Shown here: positions 5,783 to 10,061 of the stretch, piece by piece
Layout: each line of letters opens with the position of its first letter
How positions within the stretch are numbered: position 1 is the first letter of the stretch
Source of the DNA: an uncultured Chloroflexota bacterium
GTDB lineage: Bacteria; Chloroflexota; Limnocylindria; Limnocylindrales; CSP1-4
Assembly: GCA_903928275.1 (NCBI GenBank)
Contig: CAIYQJ010000271.1
Location: 1 to 10,061, forward strand
DNA: 10,061 bases
Reading direction: 5' to 3'
Notes under the pieces: generated by a model
Told to the model about the DNA's origin: nothing
The model's input: only the letters and a program-made list of their open reading frames with translations
The model's database searches: none
Program-made: the position numbers and the translations under genes

Positions 5783-6146
5783 CTCCGCGTTCGTCATCGA
5801 CTACCTCCAGGGGCTTCCCGACGCTCGCCGTCGGTGGGAAGCTGTCTTCGCGGAAGGCGATGAGCCGATCGTCAACGAGATCGTCGTCTGCGAGGTCCGG
5901 GCGGGCCTGCACCCGCACGAGGAAGTGCATCTCGCGTCCTTCCTCGGACCTGTCGAACTCGTGCAGCCGGGCCTCGAGGCAGCCATGACCGCGGGACGCT
6001 GGCGCGCCGAGGCCCATGCCCGTGGGTATCATCTCGGTCTCGCCGATGCGCTGATCGCGGCAGCCGCGCAGGCGACCGACGCTGTCGTCCTCACCCGCAA
6101 CGTCCGCGACTTCGCGCTCACACCGGTCCGCGTCGAGACCTACTGA
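5766..6146 (+). CDS. PIN-domain ribonuclease toxin, VapC-like
   Basis: The 126-residue product matches the usual length of single-domain VapC toxins, Mg2+-dependent RNases that cut RNA, often tRNA. The acidic active-site set is complete: D6 in LLVDSAFVIDYL, E43 in VVCEVRAGL, D94 in GLADALIAAAA and D115 in TRNVRDF, with the conserved Thr-x-Asn pattern at 110-112. The gene overlaps the antitoxin by 17 nt in another frame, a typical arrangement for such pairs. The start is fixed by the PIN beta-strand 1 motif beginning at residue 2. The cellular RNA target cannot be read from the sequence. The reading frame and all catalytic positions are intact, so the module is probably functional. Confidence 0.9.
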   Translation: MRLLVDSAFVIDYLQGLPDARRRWEAVFAEGDEPIVNEIVVCEVRAGLHPHEEVHLASFLGPVELVQPGLEAAMTAGRWRAEAHARGYHLGLADALIAAAAQATDAVVLTRNVRDFALTPVRVETY

Positions 6147-6147
6147 C

Positions 6148-6160
6148 GCCGGCGCCCGGC
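6148..6160 (+). terminator. Short GC hairpin just after the toxin gene
   Basis: GCCGG (6148-6152) and CCGGC (6156-6160) form a 5-bp stem with a 3-nt loop, 1 nt after the toxin stop codon. There is no T-run. It may slow or stabilise transcript ends between the toxin gene and mdh, but such stems are common by chance at this GC content. Confidence 0.2.
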
Positions 6161-6188
6161 CTCACCATCGCGAAAGGAGATCCTGCCC

Positions 6189-7127
6189 ATGGCTCGCGCC
6201 CCCCGCCGCAAGGTCACCGTCATCGGCGCCGGCAACGTCGGCGCCACCACCGCCCAGCGCATCGTCGAGACAGGCCTCGCGGACGTCTGTCTCGTCGACA
6301 TCGTCGAGGGCCTGCCGCAGGGCAAGGCGCTCGATCTCGACGAGGCGGCTCCGGTCGTGGGCTACGACGTCCGGATCATCGGCACGAACGACTACGCGGA
6401 CTCGGCCGACTCGAAGATCATCGTCGTGACGTCCGGCCTCGCACGACAGCCGGGGATGAGTCGCGACGACCTGGTCGCGAAGAACGTCACGATCGTCGGC
6501 TCCGTCGTGAGGCAGGCCGCCGCGGTGTCGCCCGACGCGATCATCATCGTCGTCACGAACCCGCTCGACGCGATGTGCCACGTCGCGATGCGCGCGTCCG
6601 GGTTCCCGCGCGAGCGCGTCATCGGCATGGCCGGCGTCCTCGATTCCGCCAGGTTCCGCACGTTCATCGCCGCGGAGCTCGAGGTGTCCGTGCGCGACGT
6701 CCGGGCGTTCGTCCTCGGCGGCCACGGCGACACGATGGTCCCGCTGCCGCGATACTCCACGGTGGGCGGCGTCCCGATCACCGAGCTGATGTCGGCCGAG
6801 CGCATCGCGGAGCTCGTGGACCGCACGCGCAACGGCGGCGCCGAGGTGGTCGCCCTCCTCAAGACGGGCAGCGCGTTCTACGCGCCGGCGGCGTCGGTCG
6901 TCGAGATGGTCGAGGCGATCCTCCTCGACCGCCGCCGGATCCTTCCGTGCGCCGCGTACCTCCAGGGCGAGTACGGGATCGACGGGCTGTTCGTGGGCGT
7001 CCCGGTGGTCCTTGGCCACGACGGCATCGAGCAGATCATCGAGATCTCGCTCGAGCCGGACGAGAAGGCGGCGCTGGATCGCTCCGCGGCCTCGGTCCGC
7101 GAGCTCGTGGAGAAGCTGCCCGCCTGA
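6189..7127 (+). CDS. mdh: Malate dehydrogenase (LDH-like type)
   Basis: The enzyme interconverts malate and oxaloacetate with NAD in the TCA cycle. The 312-residue product has the Rossmann motif GAGNVG (13-18) and the acidic D37 at the end of strand 2, which favours NAD over NADP. The mobile loop is LARQPGMSR (84-92), where R86 and R92 are the substrate-carboxylate arginines; an arginine at the R86 position marks malate rather than lactate dehydrogenase. TNPLD (123-127) carries N124, LDSARFR (151-157) carries D152 and R155, and GGHGDT (177-182) carries catalytic H179. The basic N-terminus and overall length match the LDH-like MDH group found in Chloroflexi and other bacteria. AAGGAG (6174-6179) lies 9 nt before the ATG, the strongest ribosome site in the window. 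No clear promoter is visible in the 42-nt gap, so it may start inside the toxin gene. No succinyl-CoA synthetase or other TCA gene is adjacent. Confidence 0.95.
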   Translation: MARAPRRKVTVIGAGNVGATTAQRIVETGLADVCLVDIVEGLPQGKALDLDEAAPVVGYDVRIIGTNDYADSADSKIIVVTSGLARQPGMSRDDLVAKNVTIVGSVVRQAAAVSPDAIIIVVTNPLDAMCHVAMRASGFPRERVIGMAGVLDSARFRTFIAAELEVSVRDVRAFVLGGHGDTMVPLPRYSTVGGVPITELMSAERIAELVDRTRNGGAEVVALLKTGSAFYAPAASVVEMVEAILLDRRRILPCAAYLQGEYGIDGLFVGVPVVLGHDGIEQIIEISLEPDEKAALDRSAASVRELVEKLPA

Positions 7128-7137
7128 CGGATCGGGA

Positions 7138-7173
7138 GGCCGGGTCGCGCGGGTCGCCCGCGCACACCCGGTC
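7138..7173 (+). terminator. Strong hairpin after mdh, terminator candidate
   Basis: An inner stem of 7 bp, GCGCGGG/CCCGCGC (7147-7153 with 7157-7163), closes a TCG loop. An outer stem joins 7138-7145 to 7166-7173 (8 bp including one G-T pair). Only a small internal bulge (C opposite AC) separates them. It begins 10 nt after the mdh stop and ends 15 nt before the -10 of the next gene. No T-run follows, so it is either a U-less terminator or an mRNA 3'-end stabiliser. Confidence 0.5.
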
Positions 7174-7188
7174 CGTGCCGCCCTCCCG

Positions 7189-7194
7189 TAGACT
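7189..7194 (+). promoter_or_regulatory. -10-like hexamer for leaderless amidohydrolase mRNA
   Basis: TAGACT lies 6 nt before the GTG at 7201, giving a predicted transcription start at the start codon. No SD precedes that codon. A -35 is not evident at 16-18 nt spacing. The geometry matches the elements before lgt, the Cys leader ORF and the antitoxin. Confidence 0.5.
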
Positions 7195-7200
7195 CGGGTC

Positions 7201-8892
7201 GTGACGCACGAATACACGGTCCTGCACGGCGGCCTCGTCATCACGCTCGATGGGGCCGCGCCCACGGACGGCCTGAGCCGTGCGGCCGGCGCGGCCGATG
7301 CGGCCGGGATCCGCGCGTCGGCGATCGCGTTCGCGCACGACCGGATCATCGCGGTCGGTTCGGACGCGGACGTCCTCCCTCTCGCGGGACCGGACTCGCG
7401 CGTCGTGGACCTCCGGGGGCGCATCGTGGTGCCCGGATTCCGCGACCCCCACGCCCACCCCATCGGCGAGGGGATCGACGCGGCCAAGCCGCTCGTCGGC
7501 GGGGAGGACGACCTCCGGGCCGGCCTCCGCGCGCTCTCGGACGCCGCGAGCAGGCTCGCCCCCGACGCATGGCTCCTCGCCCGCTACGACCAGACGCGCT
7601 GGCGCGGGGGCCGCCACCCCACCCGCGACGACCTGGACCGCGCGATCCCGGACAGGCCGGTCCTCCTCGCCCACGTCTCCGGGCACGCGGTCGCCGCGAA
7701 CAGCCTCGCGCTGGCGTTCGCCGGCGTGACCAGCGAGACGGAGGACGTCGCGGGCCGCCGGGCCGTCGAACGGGACGACCACGGTGAGCCCACCGGCGTC
7801 GTGACCGGCACCGACGCCTGGGACCTGTTCGCCGACGCCATGCCGGCACCGAGCGCCGCGGACCTGGTCGCGGCCGTGGCGCGCGCGGCATCGCGGCTGG
7901 TCGCCGACGGCGTCGTCGCGTCGGCCGATGCGGACCTCGGGAGCGATGGGACGGGGCTCGAGCCGGCGATCGCCGCGTATGTCGCGGCAGCCACGTCGGG
8001 CCGGCTGCCGCTGTCGATCTCCCTCATGCCGGGTCTCGTGCGGATGGGGCCGCCGGATGCGGATCCCCCGGGCCCCGCCGATATCGCAGCCGGCATCCCG
8101 GCCGGCGTCCGCCACCGACTGCCGATCCGCGCCGCGAAGCTCAAGGCGGATGGCGCGATGACGACCCGGACGGCGTGGCTCCGCGACGACTACGCGGATG
8201 CAGCCGGGTGGCGCGGGCTGCCGGTCGGGGAGCCGGGGGCACTCGACGAGCGGATCCTCCGCGCGCACCGCGCGGGGTGGCAGACGTGCACGCACGCGAT
8301 CGGCGATGCGGCCGTGGACGCGGTGCTCGGGGCGCTCGAGGCGGCCGACCGCGAGGCACCGATCGCCGCGCGCCGCCACCGGATCGAGCACGCGATGCTC
8401 CTCGACGACGCCGCGATCGCGCGCATCCGGCGGTTGGGTGTCGTCGCCTCGATGCAGCCCGAGTTCGTGGCGTGGGCCGGCGACACGTACCGCGCGCGAC
8501 TCGGCGACGAGCGGGCGGCGCGCATGAACCGCTACCGGTCGGTCCTCGACGCAGGGATCCCGCTCGCGTTCGGGAGCGACCGGCCGGTCGTCGCGGGGCG
8601 TCCGCTCGACGGGATCGCGGCGGCCGTCCGCCATTCGGGTCCGTCGGGGGTCCGCCTGTCCGACGCGGAGGCGATCTCGCCGGCCGAGGCGCTCCGCGCG
8701 TGGACCGTCGGAGCCGCCCACGCGATGGGCGACGAGGCGGACGCCGGCCGGCTCGCGATCGGCATGCGCGCCGACCTGGTCTTGCTCTCGCACGATCCCA
8801 CCGAGGCGCCCGCGCGGGGGCATCGCGGCGCCGCTCCACGCGTCCTCGCCACGGTCGTCGGCGGGCGCGTCGTCCATGGAGAGCTCCGGTGA
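7201..8892 (+). CDS. Amidohydrolase, YtcJ-like (amidohydrolase family 3)
   Basis: The 563-residue protein is a metal-dependent hydrolase of the amidohydrolase superfamily with a YtcJ/N-substituted-formamide-deformylase-like layout. An N-terminal beta-sandwich strand set (about 5-75) leads into the TIM barrel. Metal and active-site motifs are GFRDPHAHP (79-87) with H84 and H86; KLKADG (313-318), whose K313 is the likely metal-bridging lysine; CTHAIGDAAVD (363-373) with H365; RIEHAML (394-400) with H397; and AFGSDRPV (456-463) with D460. The C-terminal sandwich returns at GRLAIGMRADLVLLSHDP (516-533). Substrates of this group vary widely and cannot be read from the sequence. Relative to relatives the first sandwich has an Ala-rich insertion at about 20-40. 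The GTG start fits the leaderless -10. The stop overlaps the next gene's GTG by 4 bp (GTGA), so the two are probably cotranslated. Confidence 0.88.
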   Translation: MTHEYTVLHGGLVITLDGAAPTDGLSRAAGAADAAGIRASAIAFAHDRIIAVGSDADVLPLAGPDSRVVDLRGRIVVPGFRDPHAHPIGEGIDAAKPLVGGEDDLRAGLRALSDAASRLAPDAWLLARYDQTRWRGGRHPTRDDLDRAIPDRPVLLAHVSGHAVAANSLALAFAGVTSETEDVAGRRAVERDDHGEPTGVVTGTDAWDLFADAMPAPSAADLVAAVARAASRLVADGVVASADADLGSDGTGLEPAIAAYVAAATSGRLPLSISLMPGLVRMGPPDADPPGPADIAAGIPAGVRHRLPIRAAKLKADGAMTTRTAWLRDDYADAAGWRGLPVGEPGALDERILRAHRAGWQTCTHAIGDAAVDAVLGALEAADREAPIAARRHRIEHAMLLDDAAIARIRRLGVVASMQPEFVAWAGDTYRARLGDERAARMNRYRSVLDAGIPLAFGSDRPVVAGRPLDGIAAAVRHSGPSGVRLSDAEAISPAEALRAWTVGAAHAMGDEADAGRLAIGMRADLVLLSHDPTEAPARGHRGAAPRVLATVVGGRVVHGELR

Positions 8893-10061
8893 GCATCCTG
8901 CCGGCCGTCGTGGTCTTCGACTTCGACCCGGTCGGCACCATCCTCGGGTTCGCCGTGCGCTGGCAGATCGTCGCGGTCGCCGCCACGATCCTCGTCTCGC
9001 TCCTCCTCACCGCGGGGATCGCGCTCTTCGTGGAGCGGCGCTACCGGGCGGCGCTGGCCGCCGACCCCGAGCGGCCCGTGGCAGTGGCTGAGGCCCTCGA
9101 GGCCGCCATGGAGACGGTGCGCGCGTCCGGTGGATCCGGCGCGCCGAGCGAGCCGGACGAGCTCGATGCGGCACCCGATCAGCGCGCCTCGGCCGAGCTC
9201 GAGCGGATCGTGGACCGCCCGTGGCCCGTGAGTCTCCGGATGGACGACCTCCTGTTCATCGTCATCGCCGGGACGGTCGGCGCGGTCGTGGGCGGGCGGC
9301 TCGGGTTCGGCCTCATGTACCTCGACTTCTTCCGCGCCGACGCCGGCACGATCCTCGACCCGTCCGTCGGGAGCCTGGCGCTCGCCGGCGCGGTCGTGGG
9401 GGGCGTCCTCACCGGCCTCGTGGTGGCGACGATCCTCGGTGCCCCCGTGCGCCGCTGGCTCGGCGTCGCGATCGTCCCGCTCCTTGTCGCGCTCTGCCTC
9501 GGGAAGCTCGCGATGGTCCTCGGCGGTGCCGGGCAGGGCCTTCCGAGCGATGCGACCTGGGCGACGGCATACGCGGGGCCGGGGCCGTGGGGATCGCTCG
9601 CCCCCGAGCTCCCGTCGGTGCCGGCGCAGCTGCTGGAAGCGGGGACGTCCGCCGCGGCACTCGCCGCCGTCCTGCTGCTCGCGCTGCTGCCACCGCTGCG
9701 TCGCCACTCGGCGCTGCTCTTCGCGATCGGTCTCGCGCTGTGGGCGGACGGGCGCTTCGCCGTCGCATTCGCCTGGCGGGACCCGGCACTGGTCGGGGAG
9801 CTGAACGGGGACCAGCTCGTGACCCTGGCGATCATGGTTGTCGCCGCGATCTGCGTCTGCGTCGGGGTGGTCTCCGTCCGACGGTCCGCGTCTCGCGTGG
9901 CGTCCGAGCCGGCGGCTCGCGACACGGCGGCCCCGCCCACCCCCGAGCCCGCGCCCGACGCGGCCGCGGCGTCCGGGTCCCGAGCTGCGGCCGAGGAGCC
10001 CGCGCCCGACGCTGCCGCGGCGTCCGGGTCCCGAGCTGCGGCCGAGGAGCCCGCGCCCGAC
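8889..10061 (+). CDS. Divergent Lgt-family membrane protein lacking catalytic residues (3' truncated)
   Basis: The frame is open for 391 codons to the window end. The layout resembles Lgt: a first membrane segment (about 18-48), GGRLGFGLMYLDFF (135-148) matching the family's G-x-R-L-x-Y region, a Gly-rich segment LALAGAVVGGVLTG (163-176), a signature-like region at 205-217 followed by a Pro-x-x-x-x-W stretch, PAQLLEA (245-251) in place of P-x-Q-L-Y-E-A, and GRFAVAFAWRDP (288-299) in place of the G-R-F-x-x-E-x-x-R region. The signature that should hold R-x-G-N-F-x-N-x-E reads GKLAMVLGGAG: the Arg is Lys, and the Asn and Glu are Met and Ala. The HGG histidine is also absent. About 70 charged residues (50-118) are inserted after the first membrane segment, and an Ala/Pro/Glu tail with repeats follows the last. 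The GTG overlaps the amidohydrolase stop (GTGA). It is probably a non-catalytic Lgt homologue; its role is unknown. Confidence 0.7.
   Translation, partial: MSILPAVVVFDFDPVGTILGFAVRWQIVAVAATILVSLLLTAGIALFVERRYRAALAADPERPVAVAEALEAAMETVRASGGSGAPSEPDELDAAPDQRASAELERIVDRPWPVSLRMDDLLFIVIAGTVGAVVGGRLGFGLMYLDFFRADAGTILDPSVGSLALAGAVVGGVLTGLVVATILGAPVRRWLGVAIVPLLVALCLGKLAMVLGGAGQGLPSDATWATAYAGPGPWGSLAPELPSVPAQLLEAGTSAAALAAVLLLALLPPLRRHSALLFAIGLALWADGRFAVAFAWRDPALVGELNGDQLVTLAIMVVAAICVCVGVVSVRRSASRVASEPAARDTAAPPTPEPAPDAAAASGSRAAAEEPAPDAAAASGSRAAAEEPAPD
9945..10061 (+). repeat. 51-bp in-frame tandem repeat at the C-terminus of the Lgt-like protein
   Basis: Two complete 51-bp units (9945-9995 and 9996-10046) differ at one silent base (GCG versus GCT in codon 6), and the first 15 bp of a third unit reach the window end. 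Each unit encodes EPAPDAAAASGSRAAAE, 17 residues, low in complexity and probably disordered. Near identity at DNA level indicates recent duplication or slippage, and further copies may lie outside the window. Confidence 0.95.

Noticed and set aside
5486..6146. The toxin-antitoxin pair as part of a larger mobile island.
   Set aside because: No integrase, transposase, inverted repeats or tRNA site flank it, and base composition matches the neighbours.
6189..7127. L-lactate dehydrogenase.
   Set aside because: The specificity position carries Arg (R86 in the LARQPGMSR loop), as in malate dehydrogenases.
1..10061. CRISPR arrays, tRNA or rRNA genes, insertion sequences.
   Set aside because: No regularly spaced direct repeats with unique spacers, no cloverleaf, and no transposase-like frame were seen. 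The only tandem repeats are the coding repeats at 1164-1196 and 9945-10061.

Overview
The window is very GC-rich, densely coding bacterial chromosome. All complete genes lie on the plus strand; only one truncated gene, at the left edge, lies on the minus strand. High GC, an LDH-like (dimer-of-dimers type) malate dehydrogenase, apparently leaderless starts and two Lgt-family proteins would fit a high-GC Chloroflexota lineage (for example the Limnocylindria side) or an actinobacterium. This placement is inferred from style, since the window holds no marker gene.

Left to right: (1) 1-104, the N-terminus of an unknown membrane protein on the minus strand, divergent from (2) lgt at 237-1262, a prolipoprotein diacylglyceryl transferase with intact catalytic residues and a long Ala/Pro-rich tail. 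(3) 1346-1414, a 22-codon leader ORF with two closely spaced Cys codons, followed by (4) a reverse-transsulfuration pair: cystathionine beta-synthase (1470-2930) and cystathionine gamma-lyase/synthase (2950-4185). (5) A GT1-family glycosyltransferase (4242-5393). (6) A VapBC-type toxin-antitoxin pair (5486-5782 and 5766-6146) with three TGCGCA sites at an exact 12-bp period over its promoter and start codon. (7) Malate dehydrogenase (6189-7127), followed by a strong GC hairpin. (8) A YtcJ-like amidohydrolase (7201-8892), overlapping by 4 bp (9) a second, divergent Lgt-family membrane protein (8889 to the window end). That protein has lost the Lgt catalytic residues and ends in 51-bp tandem repeats that run off the edge.

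Start sites show a consistent pattern. Genes at the head of a putative transcription unit (lgt, the Cys leader ORF, the antitoxin, the amidohydrolase) lack a Shine-Dalgarno (SD) sequence and carry a -10-like hexamer only 6-7 nt before the start codon, as expected for leaderless mRNAs. The cystathionine genes, the glycosyltransferase and mdh have clear SD sequences. The most interesting part is the leader ORF before the cystathionine operon. It looks like a leaderless, cysteine-sensing translational attenuator: the segment just after its Cys codons can pair with the segment just before the beta-synthase SD. The phased operator of the toxin-antitoxin pair and the catalytically dead Lgt paralogue are the next most interesting signals.
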